64,000 nt of DNA from Bradyrhizobium betae (GTDB lineage Bacteria > Pseudomonadota > Alphaproteobacteria > Rhizobiales > Xanthobacteraceae), in the NCBI RefSeq assembly GCF_004123905.1, contig NZ_MZXW01000021.1:233221-297220 (forward strand), written 5' to 3'. The notes beneath the pieces are model-generated. The model had not been told where the DNA came from. It saw only the letters and a list, made by a program, of their open reading frames with translations, and searched no databases. Position 1 is the first letter of the stretch. Every line of letters begins with the position of its first letter. Position numbers and translations under genes: made by a program. Positions 1 through 7,827 of the stretch are shown in pieces.

Positions 1-668
1 CCTAGCCGTGTCTCGACGCCGAGCCTGCGCAATGCGTCCTCGATCACCGAGCGGGCGCCTTCGCCCATGTCGGGCGCGATCGCGCTGTTGCGCTCGACGA
101 TGATCACGCGCGTCGTGGAATCCTTGCCGAGGATCTTGCGCAGGCGCGCGGGCAACTCGGTCGCGGCCTCGATGCCCGTAAAACCGCCCCCGGCGACGAC
201 GACCGTGTCGCGTCCGTTCGCGGCCGGCCGGTCGGCGAGGCCGTGCAGATGCTTGTCCAGCGTAATCGCGTCATCGAGGGAATCGACGCTAAAACCGTGC
301 TCGGCAAGGCCGGGAATGTTGGGGCGGAACAGGCGGCTGCCGGTGGCGACCACCAGGCGGTCGTAGGACAGGGTCTTCTTCGTGCCGTTTGCCGTGGTGA
401 TCTGCACTGTCCGCGCCTCGGTGTTGACGGTCTCGGCGCTGCCCTGGATGTAGTGGACGTCGATCGCCTCGAGAACGTCGAGCAGCGGTGCTGTCAGGGT
501 TTCCGGCTTCGGCTCATAGAGCCGCGGACGGACCACCAGCGTCGGCTCCGGTGCGATCAGCGCGAGCTCGAGATCGTCAGGCGAAGCGCCCTTGATGTCG
601 CGCAGGCGGGCGGCGGAGAGGGCGGCGTACATGCCGGCGAAGCCGGCGCCGATGATGAGTAGTCGCAT
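1..668 (-). CDS. Partial type II NADH dehydrogenase-like FAD oxidoreductase
   Basis: This gene runs off the left edge; about 222 N-terminal residues are visible. The protein opens with a dinucleotide-binding motif (IGAGFAGMYAA) and has a second one near residue 165 (VVAGGGFTGIEAA), the pattern of two-dinucleotide-binding flavoproteins such as NDH-2 and its relatives. Such enzymes oxidise NADH with FAD and usually pass electrons to quinone at the inner face of the membrane. The start is supported by AGGAG nine bases upstream. The quinone-binding C-terminus lies outside the window, so NDH-2 cannot be told apart from a sulfide:quinone reductase-like relative. Confidence 0.85.
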   Translation of the reverse strand, partial: MRLLIIGAGFAGMYAALSAARLRDIKGASPDDLELALIAPEPTLVVRPRLYEPKPETLTAPLLDVLEAIDVHYIQGSAETVNTEARTVQITTANGTKKTLSYDRLVVATGSRLFRPNIPGLAEHGFSVDSLDDAITLDKHLHGLADRPAANGRDTVVVAGGGFTGIEAATELPARLRKILGKDSTTRVIIVERNSAIAPDMGEGARSVIEDALRRLGVETRL

Positions 669-802
669 GTGATTCACTCCTGAGTTTTATTCTTGGGTTG
701 TTTTTGGGTCTGGTCGGTCCGAGACGCGCGTGTCATCGCCGCTGCCGAATGCAAGCAGGCCTGTTGCGAGCGCGGAGAGATGAGACGGAAACGGGCGGGC
801 CG

Positions 803-1093
803 TTATGGCGCGGTGCAGTTCGGCAGCGAGGACAGCAGCGCAGGACCTTCGCATGCCGTGCTGCAGCTTCGCGGGCCCAAGAGCCAGCCGCGCAGGGCTA
901 GCGGCATCGCAGGCTTACTCGGCCAATCATGACTGATCAGGATTGACGTCGCGGCATTGGCGCTTGGCCCGATTTGTGCCGGCGCTTCCTCGGCCGTCGG
1001 CGAGGTAAGACGCACGGTCAGTGAGAGCCCGTACACGATCGCCGTCGAGACGGCTCTTCGTCGCGGTGCAATTGCAAGGCGTTTCCAGTTCAT
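803..1093 (-). CDS. Small hypothetical protein, possibly exported
   Basis: A 96-residue reading frame with a GGAGG-type ribosome binding site just upstream of its ATG. The N-terminus is basic (MNWKRLAIAPRRR), followed by a short hydrophobic stretch that could be a weak signal peptide or anchor; the rest is rich in Ala, Pro and Ser with two Cys in the middle. I recognise no family. It lies alone between the partial NADH dehydrogenase and the AraC regulator on the same strand. The main support is the ribosome binding site, and it could be a chance frame in GC-rich DNA. Confidence 0.3.
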   Translation of the reverse strand: MNWKRLAIAPRRRAVSTAIVYGLSLTVRLTSPTAEEAPAQIGPSANAATSILISHDWPSKPAMPLALRGWLLGPRSCSTACEGPALLSSLPNCTAP

Positions 1094-1190
1094 CGTCTGC
1101 CTCCGTCCGCATGATGTGACGTTGCGATGTGTAGCGAACCGGATGTTCGACTGCCCCAGAGCGATTGCCGTCGCTATCGAGAGATTGCTG

Positions 1191-2147
1191 CTAACGCACG
1201 CGCCTGCGCCAATCGCTCGGCGTTTCGCCCGTGAGCTTCTTGAATGCCGCGGCAAAGGCGGTCTGCGAGGCATAGCCGAGCGCGGCTGCGACCGAGACGA
1301 CCGATTCGTCACTCTCCCGCAGCATGTTCATGGCCTGCTCGAGCCGGTGCTGGCGCAGCCAGGCGTGCGGCGAGAGCCCGGTGCTCTCCTTGAAGGACCG
1401 GCAGAAATGGAAGCGCGACAGGCCGGCGTCGGAGGCAAGCGCCGAAAGCGAGACGTCTGCATCGCTGTCCGACCGCAACCGTTCGATCGCACGGAGCAGG
1501 ACCTTCGGCGACAGCCCACCCATGGTCGGTTGGAATGTGGATGGCGAACCTGTGTGGGCAACCAGCAGGCGCGTGGCCAGAAGGTCCGTCAGCTGATGGC
1601 GGAACAGCATATCGAGGGCTCCGTTGCCCTGCAGCGTCTCCGCTGCGCTCAAGAGCAGTCTGGACGTGATGGGGTCAGGATGCGCCGTCCGCTCCAGCAG
1701 ATCGCTCGCTCCGGCGGTTCCTGCTTCGTTGGCAACGCGCTTCAGCGTTGCATTCGGAAGATAGAGTTGAACCACGTCGACAGGCTTCGGAATATCCCAT
1801 CGCGAGCTCGATCCTTCCGGAATGATGATCACGACTCCGGCACGAAACGTACCGATCGCAACCGATCGTCCTGTCCGGCGCTCCATGCGTTGCATCACGC
1901 CGTTGTACGCCATGATCACGTGGTGGCTCATGGGCTCGACGATGTCGTGCAATGGATCATGTTTCCAGTGCGCGATCCCGGCGCCGGAGGAATCCAATGC
2001 CATGCGAGCCGGTTCGGTCCTGAGCACCCGCGCCATCTCCGCATCGGCGCGCCGCTCAGATGACGAGCTGTCGTCCGGCTGTTCGGCTGGCGCGGGCGGC
2101 AAGCCCTTGTGCGATGGATTGCGCATGCGTGCGGTGCTCTCGATCAT
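1191..2147 (-). CDS. AraC-family transcriptional regulator
   Basis: A 318-residue regulator. The last 100 residues are a typical AraC/XylS double helix-turn-helix: the first helix set around DVSLSALASDAGLSRFHF and the conserved second segment ESVVSVAAALGYASQTAFAAAF with the closing LTGETPSDWRR. The N-terminal 200 residues form a ligand-binding or dimerisation region without a sharp family match; PIPE-like aliphatic stretches fit a cupin-type fold. The start follows GGAGAAG at a good distance. Its target is not evident: the neighbours are an NADH dehydrogenase-like gene and a sensor kinase. Family assignment is firm; ligand and regulon are unknown. Confidence 0.9.
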   Translation of the reverse strand: MIESTARMRNPSHKGLPPAPAEQPDDSSSSERRADAEMARVLRTEPARMALDSSGAGIAHWKHDPLHDIVEPMSHHVIMAYNGVMQRMERRTGRSVAIGTFRAGVVIIIPEGSSSRWDIPKPVDVVQLYLPNATLKRVANEAGTAGASDLLERTAHPDPITSRLLLSAAETLQGNGALDMLFRHQLTDLLATRLLVAHTGSPSTFQPTMGGLSPKVLLRAIERLRSDSDADVSLSALASDAGLSRFHFCRSFKESTGLSPHAWLRQHRLEQAMNMLRESDESVVSVAAALGYASQTAFAAAFKKLTGETPSDWRRRVR

Positions 2148-2396
2148 TGCGTGGCTTCTCCTGACCGTCTTAAGCTGCGGATCAGATGTCCGTATTTGTA
2201 CGGGCGGCGCGTTCTATGCGCTGCGAAGGCTCAGGGTCTTTCCTGAAGCGGCCATGCTTTGTCCGATCCTGCTCTGGGCAGGCGCGCGTTTTCGCAAACG
2301 CACGCCGGACGGCGCTGCGCTGCTATGGAACGGAGACCGCAGGGAGCTTGCCGGATCGGATGTTCGGTGCGGCGGCCGGTTTCCCTTCCAGTCGCT

Positions 2397-3980
2397 TCAG
2401 TGCGCCTCGTCCAGCGCGCAGACCACCGTGCAGACGACGCCGCGCGGCAGGAAGTCGACGGTGGCCTCGCCGCCGAGCTGATCGCGCGCGCTGCGCTCGA
2501 TCAGACGGGAGCCGAAGCCGCGCCGCACCGGCTCGGTCACCGGCGGCCCGCCGATCTCGGTCCAGATCAGGCGCAGCCGCGGCTTGGGGGTGTCGGCGAT
2601 GACCTCCCACTCGAGCGTCACCCGGCCGGTCTCGTTGGACAGCGCGCCGTATTTCGCGGCGTTGGTGGCGATCTCGTGCACGATCATCGACAGCACCACG
2701 GCGAGCCGCGGCGACAGCGGCACCGCGGGGCCGGTCATGCGGATACGTTCGGGACCGGAGAGCAGGAACGGTTGGAGCACGCGCGTCACCACGTCCTTCA
2801 GCTCGGAGCCGGCCCATTTCTCCTGGCTGAGCAGATTATGCGCCTCGGCGAGCGCGCCAAGACGGCCCTCGAACTTGGTCCGTTCATCGCGGCTTGCGCT
2901 GCGGAAGGTCTGCACCGCGATCGCCTGCATCAAGGCCAGCGTGTTCTTGACGCGGTGATTGAGCTCATCGATCAAGAGATCATGCAGCATCTCGCCGCGC
3001 GCGATCGTGGTCGCCATCCGCACTGCAAACGTGAGACCCGTCAACAGCAGGATGCCGCCGATCAGGCTGGTGATGGCGATGTTGCGCCACAGCGGCGCGA
3101 TCAGTGAACTCTCGGGGACGCCGGCGGCCACGGTCCAGCCGGTCAGCCGCGAGCGGGTATAGGCGGAGGCGAGTGGAATGCCGTCGAGCGACACGGTCGG
3201 GAGTGACGCCTCGTTGCCGCGAAACATCTCGGCGTAGAACGAGGGCGAGGCGCGCTTGCCGAACGACTCGGTGGGGTTCGGCACGCGCGCGAACACGGTG
3301 CCCTTGGCGTCAAGCAGGGACACCGTCCATTGCCGGTCGGGTCGCTGCTTCTCGACCAGCTCCTGGAAGATGCCGACCGGCGGGCCGAAGCAGAGGTCGT
3401 AGATCACCTCGCCGTCGCGGAACACCGGCACTTCGACGGTGAGAACCTGCCGCTGGTCGAGCGTGCCGGTGAACAGGTCGGAATATTGCGGCACCTTGGT
3501 CGCGAACACTTTCTCGACGATCACCAGATTGCCGCGCGGCGGCAGGCTCGCGATGTCCTCCGTCGCCGAGGAGAACAACAGCCGGCCCTTGCGGTCGGAG
3601 ATCAGGACCAGGCCGCCCTTGCCGTATTGGTCGAGGAAGCCGAGCGCGATGCGGCGAAAGTTTGGGAAGTCGTCGGTGCGCAGCGAGTTCGTCAGCGCCA
3701 GCACCTGCAAGCCGCCGGTCATCCGCTGCACCTCGGAATCCAGCACGAGGCGCATGCTGCGCACGTTCTCCAGCACGCGGCGGTTCGCGTCGCTGCGGTC
3801 CTGCTTGTAATTGTAGAAGGCGATGCCGACCGCGAAGATGATCATCGGCAGCGTCGTTCCCGCGACCAGGAGAGCGAGCCGGACCGGCAGGGTGAACTTG
3901 GACAAACGCGGGCGTCCCGGTTCCAGCGCGACAGCGCCGGATGATGATTTTGGCCAGAACCATACGGGCAGGACCTGCAT
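2397..3980 (-). CDS. HWE-family sensor histidine kinase
   Basis: A membrane-bound sensor kinase of 527 residues. Two membrane segments (about 33-55 and 301-321) flank a periplasmic domain of about 245 residues that looks like a Cache/PAS sensor. The kinase core has the phospho-acceptor in ELNHRVKNTLA (His342), the N-box HEIATNAAKYGALS, the W-x-E signature (LIWTEIGGP) and the glycine box RRGFGSRLIER. These are the marks of the HWE/HisKA_2 group abundant in Rhizobiales. No response regulator is adjacent, so it is an orphan here. HWE kinases often feed the PhyR/EcfG general stress pathway; EcfG-type promoters lie 600 bp away, but any link is inference. Confidence 0.93.
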   Translation of the reverse strand: MQVLPVWFWPKSSSGAVALEPGRPRLSKFTLPVRLALLVAGTTLPMIIFAVGIAFYNYKQDRSDANRRVLENVRSMRLVLDSEVQRMTGGLQVLALTNSLRTDDFPNFRRIALGFLDQYGKGGLVLISDRKGRLLFSSATEDIASLPPRGNLVIVEKVFATKVPQYSDLFTGTLDQRQVLTVEVPVFRDGEVIYDLCFGPPVGIFQELVEKQRPDRQWTVSLLDAKGTVFARVPNPTESFGKRASPSFYAEMFRGNEASLPTVSLDGIPLASAYTRSRLTGWTVAAGVPESSLIAPLWRNIAITSLIGGILLLTGLTFAVRMATTIARGEMLHDLLIDELNHRVKNTLALMQAIAVQTFRSASRDERTKFEGRLGALAEAHNLLSQEKWAGSELKDVVTRVLQPFLLSGPERIRMTGPAVPLSPRLAVVLSMIVHEIATNAAKYGALSNETGRVTLEWEVIADTPKPRLRLIWTEIGGPPVTEPVRRGFGSRLIERSARDQLGGEATVDFLPRGVVCTVVCALDEAH

Positions 3981-4050
3981 CGCGCCACGATTTTCGCGTG
4001 CGGGGAGCAGTCCAGAAGGATTTTGCAGCGCAGTGCAGGAGGTCTGCGCT

Positions 4051-4143
4051 TCAGCTCATGCTGATTGCGGTCAGCAGCAGACACAAGAGGTAGACGGCCG
4101 CCAGGCTGAGTCCGGCGATCCGGGCTTCTCGCTGCGATGTCAT
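4051..4143 (-). CDS. 30-residue single-pass membrane peptide
   Basis: A very short frame, MTSQREARIAGLSLAAVYLL and ten further residues, made of a charged N-terminus and one hydrophobic helix of about 20 residues. A GGAG ribosome binding site lies about ten bases before the ATG. It is on the same strand and just downstream of the DUF1236 gene, after a strong hairpin, so it may be the second gene of that transcript. No family is recognised. The helix-only architecture and the ribosome binding site make it a plausible small membrane protein of the kind often missed in annotation. Confidence 0.45.
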   Translation of the reverse strand: MTSQREARIAGLSLAAVYLLCLLLTAISMS

Positions 4144-4159
4144 GCGGTCAACTCCGGGA

Positions 4160-4186
4160 GGGCGGCCGCCGTCGCGGCGGCCGCCC
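4160..4186 (-). repeat. Strong GC-rich hairpin between DUF1236 gene and small membrane peptide
   Basis: Perfect 11-bp arms (GGGCGGCCGCC / GGCGGCCGCCC) with a 5-nt loop lie between the stop of the DUF1236 gene and the start of the 30-residue peptide. No T-run follows on either strand, so it is better read as an mRNA-stabilising or partial-attenuation hairpin than as an intrinsic terminator. Confidence 0.5.
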
Positions 4187-4197
4187 GTCTGTCGGTA

Positions 4198-4542
4198 TCA
4201 ATCGATTTCCTGGACGACGGTGCGCGTGCCCGGATCCACGAGCATCACGCGCTCGCCGGAATAGACGTAGCGATATTTCGTCAGCGACGGACCCCAGTCA
4301 GACGGAACGGCTTCGAGCTCGACGTCGCTTGGAACCGTTGCGCCGACGATGATCTTCTCCTTTGTCGTCACCGGACGGAGATGATGTTCGGTGACGTAGG
4401 ATTTGATCCTCGTCCGGTATTGCGGCTCGATCTGAACCGCTGCCGCGTGACCGGTTCCGGTGGTGGTCACCACGGTCGATTGCGCGAACGCGCCGGTCGA
4501 AATCAGGATGGCCGCGGCGGAAAGCAGGAACAGCTTCTTCAT
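4198..4542 (-). CDS. DUF1236-family secreted protein
   Basis: A 114-residue protein with a clean Sec signal peptide (MKKLFLLSAAAILISTGAFA, cleavage after AFA) and a C-terminal DUF1236 domain: the conserved stretch GATVPSDVELEAVP followed by YRYVYSGERVMLVDPGTRTVV. DUF1236 proteins are small periplasmic proteins common in Bradyrhizobium and other Rhizobiales; their molecular role is not known. The promoter region is shared with the divergent gene at 4681, and both sides carry EcfG-like elements, which suggests general-stress control. The ribosome binding site is GAGGA. Confidence 0.88.
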   Translation of the reverse strand: MKKLFLLSAAAILISTGAFAQSTVVTTTGTGHAAAVQIEPQYRTRIKSYVTEHHLRPVTTKEKIIVGATVPSDVELEAVPSDWGPSLTKYRYVYSGERVMLVDPGTRTVVQEID

Positions 4543-4575
4543 CTTGTCCTCCTCGATGGCAATATGCGCCGCAAC

Positions 4576-4600
4576 AACATCCGATGGCAGACGGCGTTCC
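4576..4600 (-). promoter_or_regulatory. Candidate EcfG (general stress sigma) promoter, leftward
   Basis: Read on the minus strand: GGAAC, a 16-nt spacer, then TGTT. The alphaproteobacterial EcfG consensus is GGAAC-N16/17-cGTT, so the -35 is perfect and the -10 has one mismatch. It would drive the DUF1236 gene starting at 4542. Its -35 is one arm of the palindrome GTTCCT-gcgaat-AGGAAC whose other arm is the -35 of the rightward promoter. Confidence 0.5.
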
Positions 4601-4608
4601 TGCGAATA

Positions 4609-4634
4609 GGAACAAATTGCTACTTTTTCCCGTT
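4609..4634 (+). promoter_or_regulatory. EcfG (general stress sigma) promoter, rightward
   Basis: GGAAC at 4609-4613, a 17-nt spacer, and CGTT at 4631-4634 match the EcfG consensus GGAAC-N16/17-CGTT perfectly. It lies about 47 bp before the ATG at 4681, leaving room for a short leader with a small hairpin (GCCGGGC/GCCCGGC, 4644-4663). In Rhizobiales this promoter class answers to the PhyR-NepR-EcfG pathway. Confidence 0.7.
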
Positions 4635-4680
4635 TGTGAATCGGCCGGGCCGGACAGCCCGGCGATTGGAGGAGAAGAAA

Positions 4681-4914
4681 ATGAAGTTGAAAGCAGTAAC
4701 CGCGGCGCTGATGCTTGCCGCAATATCCCTGCCGGCGTTCGCGGCCGACGAGTTCTACGTCGTCCAGGACGTCAAGACCAAGAAGTGCACGATCGTCGAC
4801 AAGAAACCGACGGACACGTCCATGACCGTCGTCAGCCCGTCAGGCACGATCTACAAGTCGCGCACCGAGGCTGAAAGCGGCATGAAGACCGTCAAGGTCT
4901 GCACGTCAAACTGA
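4681..4914 (+). CDS. Small periplasmic stress-type protein
   Basis: A 77-residue protein with a signal peptide (MKLKAVTAALMLAAISLPAFA) and a short mature region of about 55 residues: DEFYVVQDVKTKKCTIVDKK, then a threonine- and serine-rich stretch and a C-terminal Cys. Two cysteines could form a disulfide in the periplasm. The start follows GGAGGAG. Similar tiny proteins with the phrase 'FYVVQD..TKKCTIVDKKP' occur widely in Bradyrhizobium as hypothetical proteins; no function is established. The EcfG-type promoter 50 bp upstream points to general-stress induction. Confidence 0.75.
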   Translation: MKLKAVTAALMLAAISLPAFAADEFYVVQDVKTKKCTIVDKKPTDTSMTVVSPSGTIYKSRTEAESGMKTVKVCTSN

Positions 4915-4928
4915 GGAGAGATGACCCA

Positions 4929-5009
4929 ATGCCAGTCCTGATTTTGTGGGCCGTGCCCGCCGTGCTGGTGATCGGCGGCGGCATCTATTTGATCGGCCAT
5001 TTTCATTGA
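4929..5009 (+). CDS. 26-residue hydrophobic membrane peptide
   Basis: A 26-codon frame starting MPVLILWAVPAVLVIGGGIY, almost wholly hydrophobic, ending HFH. It begins 14 bp after the stop of the preceding secreted protein and has GAGGAG at a proper distance, so it is very likely co-transcribed from the same EcfG-type promoter. It would form one membrane helix. No family is recognised; the position and the ribosome binding site are the evidence. Confidence 0.5.
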   Translation: MPVLILWAVPAVLVIGGGIYLIGHFH

Positions 5010-5022
5010 CGGACAACGAAGC

Positions 5023-5106
5023 GTCATGCCCGGGCTTGTCCCGGGCATCCACGTTCTTCGTTCCTCTTGGCTAAGATGTGGATGGCCGGGACAAGCCCGG
5101 CCATGA
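5023..5106. repeat. Dispersed palindromic intergenic repeat (family D)
   Basis: The segment from CGTCATGCCCGGGCTTGTCC to its partner GGACAAGCCCGGCCATGACG is a long interrupted inverted repeat, with the inner arms GGGCATCCAC / GTGGATGGCC. It lies between convergent genes. This sequence type is a common extragenic palindrome in Bradyrhizobiaceae and could fold into a stem that ends transcription from both sides. Confidence 0.7.
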
Positions 5107-5143
5107 CGACTCCTCGCAAAAGCCCAAGGGAACGTCCGCAGTC

Positions 5144-6418
5144 TCAGAGATTGCTCTCGGTGATCGCGGCGTAGACCATGCTGCGCAGCTCGCGCCGGAT
5201 CGGATAGGCACTCGACGGCAGCACCTGCGTCATGAAGATGGTAATGAGCTCCTCGGCCGGATCGATCCAGAACGAGGTCGTGGCCGCGCCGCCCCAATTG
5301 TATTCGCCGGGGCTGCCGGCAATCAGCGTTTCCGCCGGGCGCATGGTTACGGCAAAGCCGAGGCCGAAGCCGATGCCATTATAGGCGGCCTCGGCGAACA
5401 TCGAGCGCGACACCTCGGGCAGCGCACGTCCTCCGGGGATATGGTTGCTCGTCATCAGCGCCAGCGTCTTCGGCCCGATCAGCCTGACGCCACCGAGTTC
5501 GCCGCCATTGAGCAACGCGCGGCAGAAGGTCAGATAGTCGGCCATCGTCGAGCACAGCCCGCCGCCGCCGGAGATGAGCGAGGGCGGGGTCAGGAACGAG
5601 CTCGTGGCCGGGTCGTCCTGGAGCGTCAGGCCCTCGCGGCGCTGGCCGGCATGGAAGGTAAATCCACCAGCGGGATCGGCATTGTAGCAGGCGGCGAAGC
5701 GATGCGCCTTCGAAGCCGGCACGTGGAAATCGGTGTCGGTCATGCCGAGCGGATCAAGGATGCGTGTTTTCAGGAACTGCTCGAACGGCATGCCGGAGAT
5801 CTTGCCGACGAGGTAGCCGAGCACGTCGGTCGAGACCGAGTAGTTCCAGGCCTCGCCGGGCGAGAATTCCAGCGGGATCTTGGCGAGGCTCTCGATCATG
5901 CTCTGGAGCGTGCCCGACTTCTCGACCTCGCCGATCTTCTCGGCGCGATAGGCGGCATCGACATTGGAACGCTGCTGGAAGCCGTAAGTCAGTCCGGAAG
6001 TGTGGCGCAGCAGGTCCACGATCAGCATCGGCCGGGACGGCGGCCGGGTCAGGAACGCAGGCGCAGTGCCGGCGACGAACACGCCGAGGTCCTTCCATTC
6101 CGGAATGTATTTTGCGACCGGCTCGTCGATCGCGACGAGGCCTTGCTCGACCAGCATCATGAAGGCGACGCTGGTGAGCGGCTTGGTCATGGAATAGATG
6201 CGGTAGATTGTGTCGTCCTTGATCGGCGCCTTGCGCTCGACATCGGCAAGGCCCTGGACGGAGCTGTGGGCGATCTTGCCGCGGCGGTAGACCAGCAGAT
6301 GCGTGCCCGGGAAGCGGCCGGCATCGATGTACCTGGTCTTCAGATGCGCATCGACGCGGTCGAGCGCGGCCTTGGACATGCCCACGGATTCGGGCGAAGC
6401 GGGGGTCGGGGCGAGCAT
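5144..6418 (-). CDS. SxxK serine hydrolase (beta-lactamase/esterase family)
   Basis: A 424-residue class C beta-lactamase-like hydrolase. The catalytic S-x-x-K is SMTK (Ser76-Lys79), and the second motif Y-x-S is in WNYSVSTDVLGYLV; the C-terminal half carries the usual glycine-rich strand (SPGEYNWGGAATTSFWIDP). No signal peptide is seen, so it is likely cytoplasmic, which fits the esterase branch (EstB-like) rather than true beta-lactamases or penicillin-binding proteins. The start follows GGAGGAACTG. It is transcribed away from the intradiol dioxygenase with a 160-bp divergent region. Substrate is unknown. Confidence 0.92.
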   Translation of the reverse strand: MLAPTPASPESVGMSKAALDRVDAHLKTRYIDAGRFPGTHLLVYRRGKIAHSSVQGLADVERKAPIKDDTIYRIYSMTKPLTSVAFMMLVEQGLVAIDEPVAKYIPEWKDLGVFVAGTAPAFLTRPPSRPMLIVDLLRHTSGLTYGFQQRSNVDAAYRAEKIGEVEKSGTLQSMIESLAKIPLEFSPGEAWNYSVSTDVLGYLVGKISGMPFEQFLKTRILDPLGMTDTDFHVPASKAHRFAACYNADPAGGFTFHAGQRREGLTLQDDPATSSFLTPPSLISGGGGLCSTMADYLTFCRALLNGGELGGVRLIGPKTLALMTSNHIPGGRALPEVSRSMFAEAAYNGIGFGLGFAVTMRPAETLIAGSPGEYNWGGAATTSFWIDPAEELITIFMTQVLPSSAYPIRRELRSMVYAAITESNL

Positions 6419-6580
6419 CAGTTCCTCCGGGGCATTTTGTCGGAAAGTTGATACCGAAATGGCGGCCTCATTCCAAGCCGGTTGCGCTTAACGTGGCCCC
6501 GACGACTGGTGTAGGCTGCAGTCTGGAACGCCTCCAAGGAGCCCATCCGGGCCAAAGAGAAAAACGCAGGGCAGACGCAT

Positions 6581-7498
6581 ATGACCCAGTTCAATGAGAC
6601 CGAACTCACCGAAGCCGTGGTCGCGAGCTTCGACAATACGCCAAATCCGCGTGCAAAATTCCTGCTCCAGGAATTGGTGAAGTCGCTGCACGATTACGTG
6701 AGCAAGACCGGTCTCACCTTCGAGGAGTGGGAATACGCCATCGATTTCCTGACCCGCACCGGCCAGAAATGCACCGACACCCGCCAGGAGTTCATCCTGC
6801 TGTCGGACGTGCTCGGCGTCTCCATGCTGGTGGACGCGGTCAACCACCGGGAGCGCGAGGGCGCCACCCAGACCACCGTGCTCGGCCCGTTCTATGTCGG
6901 CGAGCACAAGGTGACCGCGCACGGCATCGATATCTCTCCCAACAATCAAACCGGTGAACGCATGTTCGTGCAGAGCCGCGTCACCGATCTCAAGGGCAAG
7001 CCGCTTGTGGGCGTTCCCGTCGACGTCTGGCACGCCGATGACGACGGCTTCTACGATTCACAGAAGGCGAATTACGATGAGGTTGGCGCTTCGGCGCGGG
7101 CGCGCTTCATCACCGACAGCGACGGCCGCTTCTTCTTCCGCACCATTTTGCCGTGCAGCTATCCGATCCCGACCGACGGTCCGGTCGGCGAGATGATCGC
7201 GCAGACCAGGCGTCATCCGATGCGCCCTGCGCATGTGCACTTCCTGGTCAACGCCAAGGGCTACGAGCCGCTGATCACCCACGTCTTCATGGACGGCGAC
7301 AAATATCTCGATTCCGACGTCGTGTTCGGCGTCAAGGACGACCTCGTCGCCAAGGTCGAGCCGCGCAACGATGCGGCGATGCCCGACGGCAGCAAGGCGA
7401 ACGGGCAGTGGCATTTGATGACTTACGAATTCCATCTCAAGCCGGGCGGCGGCATGGCGCCGAAGCCGCTGGGGACGAAGGCGGCGGAGCCGGTCTGA
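6581..7498 (+). CDS. Intradiol ring-cleavage dioxygenase (hydroxyquinol/catechol 1,2-dioxygenase type)
   Basis: A 305-residue non-haem Fe(III) dioxygenase. The N-terminal helical domain (1-100) is that of dimeric catechol dioxygenases, and the four iron ligands are all visible: Tyr158 (GFYDSQ), Tyr194 (CSYPIPTDG), His218 and His220 (RPAHVHF). These enzymes open the aromatic ring between two hydroxyls, making muconate from catechol or maleylacetate from hydroxyquinol. The sequence PTDGPVG and the length fit the hydroxyquinol 1,2-dioxygenase branch better than CatA, but this is inference. No maleylacetate reductase or other ring-cleavage gene is adjacent; neighbours are a serine hydrolase and a Crp-type regulator. 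Confidence 0.92.
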   Translation: MTQFNETELTEAVVASFDNTPNPRAKFLLQELVKSLHDYVSKTGLTFEEWEYAIDFLTRTGQKCTDTRQEFILLSDVLGVSMLVDAVNHREREGATQTTVLGPFYVGEHKVTAHGIDISPNNQTGERMFVQSRVTDLKGKPLVGVPVDVWHADDDGFYDSQKANYDEVGASARARFITDSDGRFFFRTILPCSYPIPTDGPVGEMIAQTRRHPMRPAHVHFLVNAKGYEPLITHVFMDGDKYLDSDVVFGVKDDLVAKVEPRNDAAMPDGSKANGQWHLMTYEFHLKPGGGMAPKPLGTKAAEPV

Positions 7499-7827
7499 CG
7501 GCCCGCTGGAAACGCGGCAGCCTTAGCGTAACAGGCTTGGCGCGTAACAGTCTTGGCGCGCAAGACGTCCGCGGTGCTTCTGACAGCGGCGCAATAGCGG
7601 ACTTCAGAGAGTTTCCGAGTTGCGCCAAGGGCAGGCTCAGGCGTTGCCGCGATCATCACTGGTCGATCACCTCGCCGAGCGGCAAAGATCGTTAATAGTA
7701 TGATTTATGCAAGATCCCGTTTGCGCGGCGAGGACGGCGGTCAGCTCTCCGCAATTATCCGTGCTTGATCTCGACCAATGGCTCTGTTTGGATAGTTGCC
7801 CTTCGGCAATTCGTATTTCGGATAATC
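7499..7827. other. Intergenic region without a gene
   Basis: About 330 bp between the dioxygenase and the Crp-type regulator. I see no coding frame that can be supported. Near its start is a short imperfect tandem repeat: a unit like CTTGGCGCGTAACAG occurs about two and a half times around 7521-7562. The last 100 bp are more AT-rich and probably hold the promoter of the regulator gene, but no clear consensus can be named. Confidence 0.5.

Noticed and set aside
5078..6451. 457-codon plus-strand frame opposite the serine hydrolase
   Set aside because: Antisense shadow. The minus-strand frame has the SxxK motif and a strong ribosome binding site; this one has neither.
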